From: Hippophae tibetana
Taxonomy: Eukaryota; Streptophyta; Magnoliopsida; Rosales; Elaeagnaceae
Assembly: GCA_037013495.1 (NCBI GenBank)
Contig: CM072806.1
Location: 23,832,001-23,896,000 of the forward strand
Direction: 5' to 3'
DNA: 64,000 bases
Both the position numbers and the translations under genes were made by a program. The notes beneath the pieces were generated by a model that saw only the letters and a program-made list of their open reading frames with translations, was not told the origin of the DNA and did no database searches. Shown in pieces: positions 36,153 through 49,100 of this stretch (position 1 is the first letter of the stretch; every line of letters starts with the position of its first letter).

Positions 36153-37011
36153 AGTTTCTCGCACTATTGTTGAAAAACTGGTAATAATATCAAAAACTCG
36201 CTAAGTTATATATCATCAATAGGTTCAGGTGTAACATTTACATTTCTGACTGGCTACGATGGAGTCAAAAGGACTGGTGGATGGATGGCCTATTGGTTGG
36301 CAAGTTGGACATCTTAAGTGTTAATTAGGGTTTGAGTGGTGAACTTATTTATCTTATCCATGACCTCTCTTAAAAGTCCATAGAGTCAATTTGGTGATAA
36401 TTATAGACTAGATTTATGTAAGGTCTTCCTTTTTAGAAAATCTCGTTGCTCATTAGTCTTTTTTTAGAGATCTATTTGAACTTTTCACAGATTAAGAATT
36501 TGGAGAACTTTTTTGACTCTTAGAATTTTTTGATTGGGATTATCTTTGACAATATGTCTAACCTTTGTGTCATTAGAGACATTTTTTCAAACAGTAGTTA
36601 CATAAATGAAGAAAAGGCAAACCTCAGTGGCATTCTTGATATTTCCCTTTTGAAACTAAGAAGTGGTATTTGTGAATATTCAATAATGATGAAGGTATTA
36701 GAGCCTATTTTTAAAAGTTGATGGCATTAGAGAAGAAAATCAAAACTTTAAGAGTATCATTGAAATTTTCCCAAGAAGAAAGTGTGTTGAAACTAAAGTT
36801 GAACCAATATTATCCTTCTTAATCATGTAGCCATGTTATAAAAAAAAAAGTCTCATAAATTGATTATATTTTGAAAGGATTCACATTTAGTACCTATGTT
36901 ATGAAAAAAGGTTCTTATTTAGTACCTATAATATTAAAAAAAATACAGTTTAGTGCTTTTTGAATAGTTGCATGCAAAAAACCACATTTTTAACTATTTG
37001 GGCAATGATAT
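36153..37011. other. Unrecognised stretch with a dispersed repeat at its right end
   Basis: From about 36866 to 37010 the sequence matches 53385-53545 in reverse complement (caaatagttaaaa, 'aaaaagcactaaact' and 'tcataacat.ggtacta' blocks). The remainder shows no recognisable gene. Confidence 0.45.
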
Positions 37012-38615
37012 TGATGAGTACTGAAAAAACACTAATATTTGGTTTATTTGCATTTAAATATAATAAATATATTTGAATAACATGATTTTATTATTATTTA
37101 AGAATATATATATGTTTTAAATCATGTGTATATTCTATTATATTTTAGATATTTTTAGCTTTAAATTGATAAATTGATCACCACATGAAGAATCATACTG
37201 AAAGTACTCATTTGTATCTTAAAAGTTTAAAAACAAATACATGTATGGCTTATATGTAAAACGAGCCAATTTGTAAGGAGATGAAAATAAGAAGTAGAGT
37301 TAAAGATCACGGAGCGCAGCATGGAATATAGTGGACTACAGTACAGTCTTCATTTTTTCAAGTCAATATTCGCATAGTTTGTGTTGTGTCGTGACAAAGA
37401 ATTGTTGGGCTATGATGTGAATAAAAGTTTCACCCATAACCCTCTAACTTCAACCTCAACTATAAATAACTGCTTTAGGTTTTTAGAAAAGTATGTAGCC
37501 ATAATAAAGTTTAGGAATTTTAGCTTTTTAAGAACTAGAACACTTTTGTTTCTTAGTTTTTATAATAGTTTTGATTCAATAACAATATAAGTAGATCTTT
37601 TGGAGGTATTTCATATCACAAAAAATACAGAAGGTATCTTTATATCAAAGAATACTCTACAGTTCAAGATTATAATTATAGAGTAGGACACAATGTCTAT
37701 TTTTAATTGGTATTGTATATTCTATTTGCATACGTCTAATTTTATATACAATTAAATCCTATGTATTTCTCCGAATGTTATTTTTAATTTATTAGGCATT
37801 TATTAAATCTAATCATGTCTAGATGATTATTAGTATAGATATGAGTTATGTTGCCATATTTGTGAGAGATTAATTTAGATGAATATTTTTACAAAATAAA
37901 TTGAATTTATTTCTTCAATCAAGTTTTTTACAAAGTTTTTTACTAATTAATATATTGATGAAATATTTTTGTAATAAATTTAAAATCTGAAAGTTAGATA
38001 TTAGGATCTAGTTTTGACACCTTAAATAAAAGTTTTAGGATTTAATTTAAATAAGAGTTTAAATTGTGCACTTCTACTTAAAGCAATCATTTAGATGATT
38101 TTTTATTACCTTAGAAACAAAACATAAAAACAAAACATAATTTAATTGATTTAGTTGGTGATCTCTGCTTAAGGATATTAACTAATTTTATTAATAAAGA
38201 ATTTGATCTTTGCATAAAAATATTTTCACTCAAAAAAGAAAAAAAATCAATAAACTTAATTTATATCTTTGATAACCTAATTAATTCTAAGTAAGCATGG
38301 TTAACTAGTTAATAATTCTCATAAATAAGCATGATTAACTAGTTAATAATTCTCATAAATTATTTATTAAGTGTTAATTTTTTATCAGTTTAGAATTATT
38401 TGAGCCAATCCTATTTATATGTTATTAGATTATAATTTTCAAAACCAAAATATCATAATTGAATATTTTATTTTATTTTTCTTGTTTATTTTTAAGATAT
38501 ATTTTTTAAATTATTTAAAACCACTTAGTTCTTATTTAGGCCGAAAATGGAAATATATTTAGCGCTTATTACAAGTGATTAGTGCACTTGCTAAGTTATT
38601 ATAAATTTTATAAAA
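37012..38615 (+). repeat. Athila-like LTR, copy C (diverged)
   Basis: It begins TGATGAGTACTGAAAAAA and contains the family landmarks 'gaagaatcatactgaaagtactc', 'gcaataataaatt'-type stretches and the end motif 'tataaaattt'. The right end is approximate because the terminal bases have decayed. It is more diverged than copies A and B and looks older. Confidence 0.5.
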
Positions 38616-39570
38616 TTTGACTAATAAGGTATTTTGGACCTTACATGTCCTTATTTTAATTCCCTTTTATTTAATTATTTTTTTATTTCTTTTGATTTTA
38701 GCTAATGAAATGAACACATACACCCCGGTGTAAAAATGAAAGCTTTCTTCCTAGTCTAGCATTCCATTTTGTGCTTTGATTTTATGCGAAATCAAGTATT
38801 TCTTACTTTGATTTTGAACGAGAGTGAGGGAATCTAAGAGAAGTGACGTAAAAGATTTATGGTGTGGGTATACAGCCTGGTACTAAAAGAATAAAAAATA
38901 GATAGTCCGAAAAGTTTAAGTGTTTTCCTTGTATGAGTGTAATGGACGAAGACAATATAACCCCAATGAAAGGGTTTGTGGTGAGATCCATTGGTGGAGA
39001 ACAACAATTATATTATTTTATGCGTTGGGTACTTTATGTATATTTTGTATTTTTATGATTCTTTGAAGTAGTTTGTTCTCATTGAAGCAAGAGTAGGAAG
39101 GGAACATTATGATTTCATGCATGTTGTATTTTGGTCCCCTGCACAATTAGGGAGCATTGTTTTTGTTTGAAGCACTGGTAGGGAAAATTATGGGTAAACA
39201 ATCTACTTCCACATCAATATAAGCATGAGATTGAAATTTTTAGTTCCCTACTTCATGTAGTGCACAGATTTTGTTTGTTGCTATTGCACACAGATTTTGT
39301 TTGTTGCTATTGCACACAGATTGCAATTGTTCCATAACATGAGAGATTGTGCTCAAAATGAGTATTTAAATATTGAACACAAATTCCATTTCACATATTA
39401 TATATTTTTAGTATATAATTGCACACACTATATATTAGTGTTTTTTATTGCAGACACTATATATTAGTGTTTTTATTGCACACACCTAATATACTTGTAC
39501 ACAAATTTCTATTGCATGCACTATATATTTTTGAACACAAATTTATGTTGCATAAATGATCGTTCCATTA
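38616..39570. other. AT-rich stretch with short tandem repeats
   Basis: No gene is recognised. About 39265-39330 holds copies of a 26-27 bp unit (gcacacagattttgtttgtt), and about 39395-39545 holds a looser repeat of about 35 bp (cactatatattagtgttttt). The stretch ends at the solo LTR at 39571. Confidence 0.5.
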
Positions 39571-41120
39571 TGATAAGAGCTAAATTATTGCATTTTTGTT
39601 ATGATTTAAATGTTGATATTTGTGTGAAAATTGTGTTTATTTGATTATTTAATCCACGAATGTCATTTCACGGGTATTTCGTGTTTAAAGTGCAATTTCA
39701 GGTAAAATCATGATTTTGGAGAAGTTAGGGACAAAGTACAATGATCGGGATTGAATGAAAATAAAAAGAGAACAAAAATTTCAAAATTTGGAAATTCGCC
39801 GCCGGCGAAAACCTTACGAAAAACAAAATGTTGAAAATCATGCAGGGAGCACGAATTATGGCCAAGTGAATCTCGCCGCCGGCCAAAGTATCTCGCCGCC
39901 GGCCAAAGCATCTCGCCGCCGGCCAAATAATTCTCGCCGCCGGCCAAATAATTCTCGCCGCCGGCCAAATAATTCTCGCCGCCGGCCAAAGCATCTCGCC
40001 GCCGGCCACATTATGTTGGCCGCCGGCCAAAGTATCTAGCCGCCGGCCACATTATTTTGGCCGCCGGCCAAAATCAAAAACCTAAATATTTAATTTTCCA
40101 GAAATCTCGCCGCGGCGAGAATAATGTCGCCGCCGGCGAGTTTCGTCCAAAAATACATTTTTTATGTTGTTTTGTTCCAAAATTGCCCCCCAAACCCTAG
40201 ATCTATATATACATTATGATGGAAAAGAGGGGGACGGCAGAAAGCAGAGTTCAAAGGCATTTTTGGAGAAGAGAAGGAAATTTTGGAGAAACTTGAAGGA
40301 TCTTCACCATTGTTGCTACCAAGCCTTCATCTTCTAGAGTTTTTCATCTCTTCTCCTTAGTTTTTATATTCTGCAGTTTATTGATATTTGTTATTCATGG
40401 ATTCAATTGAAATAATGGTTGTTCTTAATTTCGTTATGAACTAATTCGTTTTTGCTAAGGCTATGATGTAGTTAAATCAAGGAAATCTGATTTCTTTTGT
40501 TATTGTTATATGAATTCATTGTTTTCAAGTTGAGTATTTATTTCCATGCTTAATGCTTTTAAATTTCTGATCAAGATTTAGATGATTTGTTGCATTATAT
40601 TGAGACCGAGAGGAGATGTGTAATGAATGCTTCTTGTGATAAATACCGTATGTTGAATGCGAGTTTGACACCTAATGCATGATGTATGTGGTTATTCTAG
40701 AAATTCCATAAATCATAATGTGCTTATTTGTGATTAAATCTTCATAGTAATATAGTTGGTTTTCATAGATAAGTAATTCTAATATAACTTGAGAAAGAGT
40801 ATTAGATAAGTTTGGGTTTTTCAACCATCACTTTTAGCTTTGAATCTCATATAACATGACTTGAAATCGGATTGAATTGATTTAGCGAAATCAAATGCCT
40901 TAGCGTTTTTAATCATTTGTGAACAACATTAAATTTTGTTATTTGCGTTTAGTTTTATGTTAATTTGCTTTTAAAACAATTTCAACAATTCGGTTTTCAA
41001 ATAAAATTAGGGTTAGTCAATTTCGGTACTTAGTAACGCCATTCCTTGTGGGTTCGATATCCGTACTTTTTGTACACTTTATTACTTGAACGATTCGTAC
41101 ACTTGCGAAAATAAGCATCA
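39571..41120 (+). repeat. Solo LTR with perfect 5-bp target duplication
   Basis: A 1550-bp LTR, TGATAAGAGCTAAATTATTG...GAAAATAAGCATCA, flanked by CATTA on both sides (39566-39570 and 41121-41125). A TATA-like run (ctatatatac) lies at about 40203-40212. A GC-rich palindromic minisatellite lies upstream of it. The LTR ends with the common plant Gypsy-type segment 'cgattcgtacacttgcgaaaataagcatca'-like tail. The exact target duplication and the lack of internal sequence show a solo LTR made by LTR-LTR recombination. It is a fairly recent fossil. Confidence 0.9.
39871..40073 (+). repeat. Palindromic GC-rich minisatellite in the solo LTR
   Basis: Ten units of 20-21 bp, each with a core GCCGCCGGCCA preceded by an AT-rich arm (for example aatt or agta, then tctc). 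GCCGGC is itself palindromic. Related single palindromes flank the array at about 39797 (cgccgccggcg), 40110 (cgccgcggcg) and 40130 (cgccgccggcg). GC content is far above that of the surroundings. Confidence 0.92.
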
Positions 41121-41352
41121 CATTAGAAGAAACAACTGAAACTATGAAAACAGGACATATAATGCAAATTAATGAAATTGTCTATTTGGTTAGAACATGA
41201 CATTCTATTTTATTGTAAATATATGTTTTGTTCTATAATTGTGTGTTCCATTTAGTGCAAATTGTATATGCAATCCAATAGAGCATTTTATGCTTTTGTT
41301 TGGTTATTAGTATTTTTCCTAACTATTTAATTTTATGCTTTTGTGTTAAATA

Positions 41353-41705
41353 TGTGTATTTGAATAGGTCTAAAATTTTATATAACATGGAAACAAATAA
41401 TATGTGCAAGTCATTCAATAATGAAGTTAGGCATGCTCAATATAAACCTATATTTGTTATGCTAAAGTCCATTAGGAGAATTATAAGAGACATATAGACA
41501 GATAGAAATGATTTTATCAGTACATGGCGTCGTGAAATTGGTGACAACATATATACCATATTCCATGTTGCTTAAGTTGCTGCTAAGGATTGCATTGTGA
41601 GGCATAATGGAGGAGGATTGTTTGAGGTTCAATTTTGAATTTACATAAGTGGTTGCTATGGATTTACCAAACAAAAAATGTGGTTGTATGATCGTCACAT
41701 GCAAA
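41353..41705 (+). pseudogene. MULE (Mutator-like) transposase fragment
   Basis: Translation gives 'METNNMCKSFNNEVRHAQYK' and then 'PIFVMLKSIRRIIRD', matching the family pattern NN-x-cEsFN...aR-x-kPi-x-mle-iR just before the SWIM zinc finger. 'WRREIGDNI' and 'GGGLFEVQF' follow, where the family has W-x-x-eigp-x-i and g-x-x-feV. Stops interrupt it and the SWIM finger itself is missing because an LTR begins at 41711. It is a pseudogene remnant. Confidence 0.6.
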
Positions 41706-41710
41706 GTGTG

Positions 41711-42510
41711 TGTAATGAATACGTAAGTATACGTATCACAACAAGTAATATAATGATAAGAAAAGATCGTTCCTACAGAGATTATTTTATTAGAAACTAA
41801 ATTTTAAAACTAAAAAAATAAAAATCAATTTTTTATGTGTTTTTATATTTTAAGGAAAAAAAATTAAAATAAATAAAAGTAAATAATAATAATCAATTTA
41901 ATCAGTTTTGGTAACTAAGAAGATATATGAGAAAATATCTAGTCATACCTAATCCCCCAATTTTCTAAACATACGAATCGCTAAAATTCTCCCAATATAT
42001 TTATCAATTAATTATATGATCAATTGAATCTAACCTAGTATGTATTCCTCTCTCAAGTAAACTACACACCATATAGTAATTAATTTAATCACACTCGCAT
42101 GCCAATTACATTACATACTATTCATTAAGTTCATCAATTATGGATCACATACATAAGAATCATATATCTTTATCTAGAAACTATGTATGTTATTTAATTA
42201 AGATAAATAATTAAATAATTCTCTCAAATATATTTAATTGTCTTTATAGATAAATTTTTAGCCAAACAATTAATAACATACAAATCAGATTAAATAATAT
42301 AATTAAATTATAATTATAATTGGGGTAAAATATTAAATCATCACATGATAAAAACTAGGTTCATAAGATCCCTAGATTAATAAATTAATTACACATAATT
42401 GTGTTTATAAAGCTCATATTTTTTTATAAAGGAAGATATAAAAATTGATAAAGAAAAGAGTAAAAGAAGAAATATAATCAATCTCTTGAATTGTAGAATT
42501 AATCTCTTCT
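41711..42510 (-). repeat. Truncated LTR related to the solo LTR at 32204
   Basis: It matches 32204-32960 in the same orientation, starting TGTAATGAATACGTAAG. The match stops at about 42510, before the GC-rich U3 part, so only the 3' half of the LTR remains. It probably inserted into or next to the MULE remnant. It is a fossil. Confidence 0.7.
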
Positions 42511-45473
42511 TGAGCTCTATCTCTAACAACATTACACACACAACCTTTCCAAGGTGTAGTTCGATAAGCCCGTGTTTTACGACCATACACGTGTATCCCA
42601 GTATAGTGAATGCTCTAGTAAATTTTGCCCAATTTTTTTTATAGGAAGTAGCCACACTTTCACATTCACATAGGCAAGTCTATCAAAAGTACTTATGTAG
42701 CTATATACTCCACTCCACATAGAGTATAGAACCTCACATCAATATGCTTGCTACGACTATGCATCATTGGATTCTTGGCAAGTTTTATGATTGAGTTATT
42801 GTCACACATGATGATTGTTCCTCCTTCTTGTGAATACCCTATTTCTTTTAAAATCATTCTCATCCAGATAGCTTGACAAGCACAACTAGTTGCTGCAATA
42901 AATTTGGCTTCAATAGTGAACATAATTACAATTGGTTGTTTCTTCAAAGACCAAGTAACAATAACACCATTCATAAGAAAAACATATCCATAAGTGCTCC
43001 TTCTTCCTTCCAATTCTCAAACATAATCACAATCGGTGAAGCCCACTAGTCCTTTAAGTCCTCATCTTTTATACAGAATTCCATAGTTGATGGTTCCTTT
43101 CAAATACCTGAGAACCCTCTTTACAACCTAATAATGCAACTCAGTTGGACTTGACATGAAATGAGCAATTAAACTCACCATAAAAATTAAATTAGGTCGA
43201 GTAGCTATGATGTACATCAAACTGCCAACTATTTGTTTGAACTATGTTTTCATTCACCTTGACTCCTCTTTCATCTTCATTCAATTTGTGGTATGGTACA
43301 AAGGGATTGCAAATTGAATTACTATCTTCCATGCCAAATCGTCTTAGAACTTCCATTACATACTTTCTTTGACATAGATTTCAGTAGGGCTCTACAATAC
43401 TTCAATTCCCAGAAAAAACCTCATTTTTCTCAAATCTTTCATGTCAAACTCTTTTTTCATCAACTCTTTGAAGTTTCTTATCATCAACTCATCATTCTCA
43501 GCATAAATGAGATCATTAACATATACATTGATATTGAGAATTTTACCTCCATCGTTCTCCTTGAAGAAAAGTGTTTGCTCACTTTGACTTTTTTGGAACC
43601 CTTCTTTGAGAAAATAAGACTCAATATGGCCAAACCAAGCTCATGGAGCATGTTTTAAACCATACAATGCCTTATGAAGTTTATAGACCATATGTTCACA
43701 CATTTCTTCTCGAAACCCTTCGGTTGATCTACATACACATCTTTACTCAAAGTTCCATGCAAAAATGTAGATTTTACATCGAGTTGAAATATTGTCCAAC
43801 CTCGTTGAGTAATAAGAGCTAATACCATTCTCACTGTGTCCATTTTTGCCACTGGTGTAAAAACCTCTGTATAATCTATCCCATACTCTTATGAATTCCC
43901 TGTTGCCACTAGTCGCGCCTTGAATTTATAGACTTCACCTAACTCATTCAACTTCGTCTTGTTAATCCATTCGACACTGATTCTATTTGCATAAATTGGC
44001 AATTCAATCAGCTCGTAAGTTTATTTTTTTCAATTTCTTTAACCTTGGCCTCCATTTAGCACTCTTCACTACATCTTCCAAAGTAACAAGGTCTTTAGAG
44101 TCCACAAATACCATATTAACAACTTCTTCATCTTCTGAAAGAACTTCATCTGAAATATAATTGTCCATCTATTTTAGTGGAGTGCTAACTCTACCCTCCC
44201 TTACTTTGGATTCTTCTCTATTAGTAGTATTCGATGTGTCGATGACAAACTCTAAAGTCTCCATTTTAGCTGCCTTTACTTCTTCATCTTCTTCATTTTC
44301 ATTTTCTTTCTCTCCATTAGCACTAGTTTCTTTATCTCTCCATTCCAAGTCCATGATCACTTTTTCTTGGTAACTTACATCTCAATTACACAAACAATTC
44401 TCTTCAAAAACAATATCCCTTCTTACTATAATCTTCTTTGCATTAGGATCATACCCCTTGGACTTGTCACCGATGCCAAGTAATACAAACTCACACTATT
44501 GCTCTCAAGATTCGTTTTCCTTGCATTTGGAACATGAATGTGCCTCACACAACTAAACATTTTGAAGTGTTCTACAGAAGGCTTCTCACCACTCCATGCC
44601 TCTTCTGGTGTCATCTTCTTAATAGCTTAAGTAGGAGACTGATTCAACACATTTATCATCCACTTCACAAACTCAGGCCAAAGGTTTTAGGAACCTTTTT
44701 CTCAGACAACATTGACCTCACCAAATTCATAACAACAGTCATATTCTTATGCTTGACTACTCCATTTTTCTATAGAGTATAAGTCATAGTCAATTGTCTC
44801 TTTATCCCACTCAATTTACAAAACTTGTTAAATTCTATAAAATTGAATTCCCTTTCCCTATTTGTACGAAGACACATAATAGGCATGCTACTTTCTTTCT
44901 CAACTAACATCTTAAAACACATGAAGTAATAAAATGCTTCTAACTTCTCTAACAAGAAATATATCCATGTTTTTTCTCGAATAATCATCTATAAAGCATA
45001 GGATGTACCTCTTTTGGCTGTTAGAAGCTGAAGTAATTAGACCACAAATGTCTACATGAATCAATTGTAATTTCTGAGTAGCTTTCAACTAACTTTTCTT
45101 TGGAATTGGATCACGATATTGCTTTCCCTTTATATAGTCCTCACACATAATTGTGGATGTTGATAACTGAGGTAGGTCTCAAACCATTTTCTTAATTTGA
45201 AGTGTTCTTAGACCCTTGTGGCTTAAGTAAATATATCTACAGAGCCATAGATGTGCTAGGTTCATTTTAGTGGTCAATGCACTTCCTGGAAGCATGCTTC
45301 CTTCCTTTCTTGAGCTCAAGTAAACAACACAAACATCCTATTTGTTTTCATATTCATTTGCATGATTAGTCCCCTAAGTGAATGGTAAATCCAACACATC
45401 CCTGATTGAATCAAGATAGCCAAATCCCTTTCCTATAGCTGACCTATACTCAAGAGAATGTTCTTGAGCTTGG

Positions 45474-46135
45474 TGTTACGTCCCGCTCAAAATGTGCCTT
45501 AAAATCCAAAGAAATTGTGGTTTCCTAAAGGATCTAGACTCTTATACATGGAAAATTTCTAGAGTGGCCTAGAGATGTCTAGAATGAGCTAGAGTTGGAT
45601 GGACTAAACTCAAGCCTTGAAGACTCTAGAATGTTCTGGAGTACGCTGGAAGGTGCTGGAATATTGTAGAATGTGATGGATGGTTCATGAAGGATGTATA
45701 AGTCTATAGAAGCTTACGAAACATCCTAGAACTAGCAAGAAGGAACTAGACACTCCTAGAAGACTATAGAGTTGGCTAGAAGGTTCTAGAACTTTGTGGC
45801 ATGTTGTAGATAAAACTAGAGCATTCTTGTACATTCTAGACTTAGAAGGGTCTAGAAAGTTGTGGCATAGTATTAAGCTTGGTGCCACACTATAAATAGA
45901 CCTATTGGTCTTCATTTGTATTCATCTTGAGACATTGTAAGATAATCTCTCTCTAGAGCAATACAAGACATTCTTTACAAACTCTCTCTAGTTCTTTCTT
46001 TGCTCTTGAATTCTCTAAATCTCTAAGTATTTTTCTAATCTCTTTGGAGTGTTTCATCGGGTTGAAAGGCAGGCTTAGTGCAATAGACCGTGCTAAGTGT
46101 CGTACGATCGCTATTTGAAATTTAAGGTCCTAACG
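45474..46135 (+). repeat. 5' LTR of chromovirus copy 2
   Basis: 662 bp, TGTTACGTCCCGC..., with TATAAATA at 45891-45898 and a three-module heat-shock-element-like site at 45779-45791. Many further CTAGAA and TTCnnGAA motifs lie upstream of the TATA box. Confidence 0.92.
45779..45791 (+). promoter_or_regulatory. Heat-shock-element-like site in the chromovirus LTR
   Basis: GAAggTTCtaGAA is three perfect alternating nGAAn modules, about 100 bases upstream of the TATA box. Plant heat-shock factors bind arrays of this kind. The matching position in copy 1 (13838-13850) is GAAggTCCtaGAA, with one base different. Confidence 0.55.
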
Positions 46136-49100
46136 GTTGGTATCAGAGCTTTAGGTTGAAGCATTACTATCCTTGGCATAATGAAGAACAATGCCCCATC
46201 TACACCAAGCATGGATGTTCCACCTATGGAACGTGGGCGTGAGGAAGTTTGAAAACCACCAAAGGAGTCTCGAGCCAATTTGAAAGACATGCTTTCTAGC
46301 TTAGAAGCATGTGTTAGGAGTGCACAAGATATCATAGGAGAGCTGTTCGACAGAGTGGATAACTTGGAGGAACGTTGCAATAGCTTGGAGGCCGAGGATG
46401 TAGAGATTCATGCAGTGGTCAAGATGTCCCTCAATAAACAAGATGGTAGGTTAAGGCAAGAGATTTAAGGGTTGAAGGCCGAACTTGCCAAGGTAAGGGA
46501 TCTTGTCCAAAGAGAAGTTACTAATGTGTTGCTTAGAGTGGAGGACATGGGTGGTAACCTAGCTCTTTGTAAGCGAGCTATGGCCATGGGAACTAGCACA
46601 ACTACTATCATTGAGGCCAAGAAGGTGGATGTTACCAAACCAAAGACCTTTAATGGTGCTAGGAATGCTAGGGAAGTTGAAAACTTCCTATGGGGGCTTG
46701 AACAATATTTTGAGGCTACTGGCATAACGAACCATGCCAGAAAGATCCGAACTGCTGTCATGTACTTGTATGATACTGCTATGCTATGGTGGAGACAAAT
46801 ACATGGTGATGTGTAACAAGGGGTATGCAAAATTAACACCTTTGATGATTTCAAAAGGGAGTTCAAAATCCAATTCTTCCCTGTAAATGCTAAAGAGGAG
46901 GCAATGGACCGATTGCGACGATTAAAGCAAATGGGTAGCATAAGGGATTATGTGAAGGAGTTCACAACCTTGCTTCTTGAAGTCCTTGACACGTCAGACA
47001 AAGATGCCCTATTCCTGTTCATGGATGGTCTCCAATCATGGGCTAACCTCGAGCTCAAGCGACGTGGTATCTAAGACTTATCTTCGGCTATTGCGGTTGT
47101 AGAAAGATTTATTGACTACTCCACAAACAAATAGAGCTCAAAATCCATAGATAAAAAGTTTGGTGGAGGAAAGAGTAGGGGAGGGCATGCTAAAAGTCAG
47201 GGACCCAAAAATAACAAAGAAGGCTCCTCATTTAAATCACGGGATAAAGGGAAGGAAAAAGGAGGATCGTGGTGCCTCGAAGCCACGTGAGACGTGCTTC
47301 ATATGTGACGGACCGCATTGGGCACGTGAATGTTCGAAAAGGAAGGCCTTGAGTGTCTTAGTTACCTCCAAGCATGACCAAGATGGAGGTGAGACGGAGG
47401 AAGGTGAAAATATGGGTTATTTGTGCCTACTTGGTGCATTGCAGAGCACCCTAAAGACCCCTAAAGGCTTGATGTTCGTAGATGAAACTATCAATAGGAA
47501 GGTCACCAAAGCTTTGGTTGACTCAAGTGCATCTCACAACTTTGTTTCATTGAAGGAAGTAAAGAGACTCAGCCTTAAGGTTGTGAATGGAAGAGGATCA
47601 CTCAAAGTAGTTAACTTGGTAGCACTACCTCTACAAGGAGTTGCTCGTGGAGTTAAGGTCAGTCTTGGTGCTTGGATTGGCCAAGTGGACTTATCAGTGG
47701 TACCAATGGATGACTTCTTGGTAGTATTTGGCATGGATTTCTTGGACCAGGTTAGAGCTTTCCTTGTACCATGCTCAAACTCTATGGGCATCATGGATGG
47801 ATTAAAGGCTTGTGTGGTACTGACTGAGAGGACCACCAGACCTACTACCCAAGCTCTCTCAACACTTCAATTCAAGATAGGATTGAAAAGGGAAGAAGAG
47901 AGTTACCTGGCCATCTTAAATGAGTACGATGACGAGGATGCATCACCAAGGCCAAGCTTGCCGATGGAAGTGCAAGCTGTCTTAGATAAGTTCTATGATG
48001 TGATGCCTGAGGCATTTCCCAAATGGTTACCTCCAAGGTGGGAGGTAGACCAAGAAATTGAGTTGGAACCCGGCACTAGGCCATCAACAATGAACCCTTA
48101 TCGAATGACCAACTTAGAGTTGGTAGAACTGCGAAAGAAACTTGAGGAATTGATGGATGTTGGCTTTATAAGGTCCTCTAAAGCCCCATTTGGTGCCTCG
48201 GTGCTCTTTCAGAAGAAGAAGGATGGCTCGCTACGGAGGTGCATCGACTATCGAGCTCTAAATAAGATCATAGTAAAGAACAAGTGTCCTATCCTACTCA
48301 TTGCTAACTTGTTCGATCAATTGGGGAACGCAAGGTACTTTTCAAAATTGGACTTATGATCAGGATACTACCAGGTACGCATTGCCAAAGGGGATGAGCC
48401 AAGACCACATGTGTGACTAGGTACAGTGCCTATGAGTTCCTTGTCATGCCATTTGGTCTTATTAATGCACATGCCACCTTCTGTACTCTTATGAACAAGA
48501 TTTTCCCTCCCTACCTCTATTGGTTTGTGGTAGTATATCTTGATGACATTGTGATATATAGTTGGACTTTGGAAGAACATCTAGAGCACTTGAGGAAGGT
48601 GTTCGAGGTCTTGAGGGAAAATGAGCTATATGTCAAGAAGGGGAAATGTTCCTTTGCCCAAGATGAGGTGATGTTCTTAGGGCATAGGATAAAGGATGGG
48701 AAGCTTATGATGGATGTAGCCAAGGTTAAAGCCATCCATGAATGGGAACCTCCTGCCAAGGTTACCGAGTTAAGGTCTTTCCTTGGACTTGTGAACTACT
48801 ATAGAAGTTTTATCAAGTCCTACTCAACAAGAGCAGCCCCACTGACTAACCTGCTAAAAAAGAAAAAGTCTTGGGAATGGACAAGTGAATGCCAAGCCTC
48901 ATTCGAAGACTTGAAGAAGGCCATCAGTAGAGAACCGGTGCTTTGTTTACTAGACCCGTCCAAGATGTACGAGCTGTATATAGATGCTTTAGACTTTGTC
49001 ATTTGTGCAGTGTTGATGCAAGAAGGGCATCCGATAGCTTATGAGAGCCGTAAGATTAATGACACCAAATGTCGCTACATGATGCAAGAAAAGGAAATGA

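Noticed and set aside
39708-40039. Open frames on both strands with a repeated peptide such as LAGGENY
   Set aside because: They are a by-product of the 20-21 bp GC-rich minisatellite inside a solo LTR. There is no family match and no codon signature.
39871-40073. CRISPR-like regular repeat
   Set aside because: The units are contiguous with only a few variable bases between cores, there are no spacers or cas genes, and the setting is a plant LTR.
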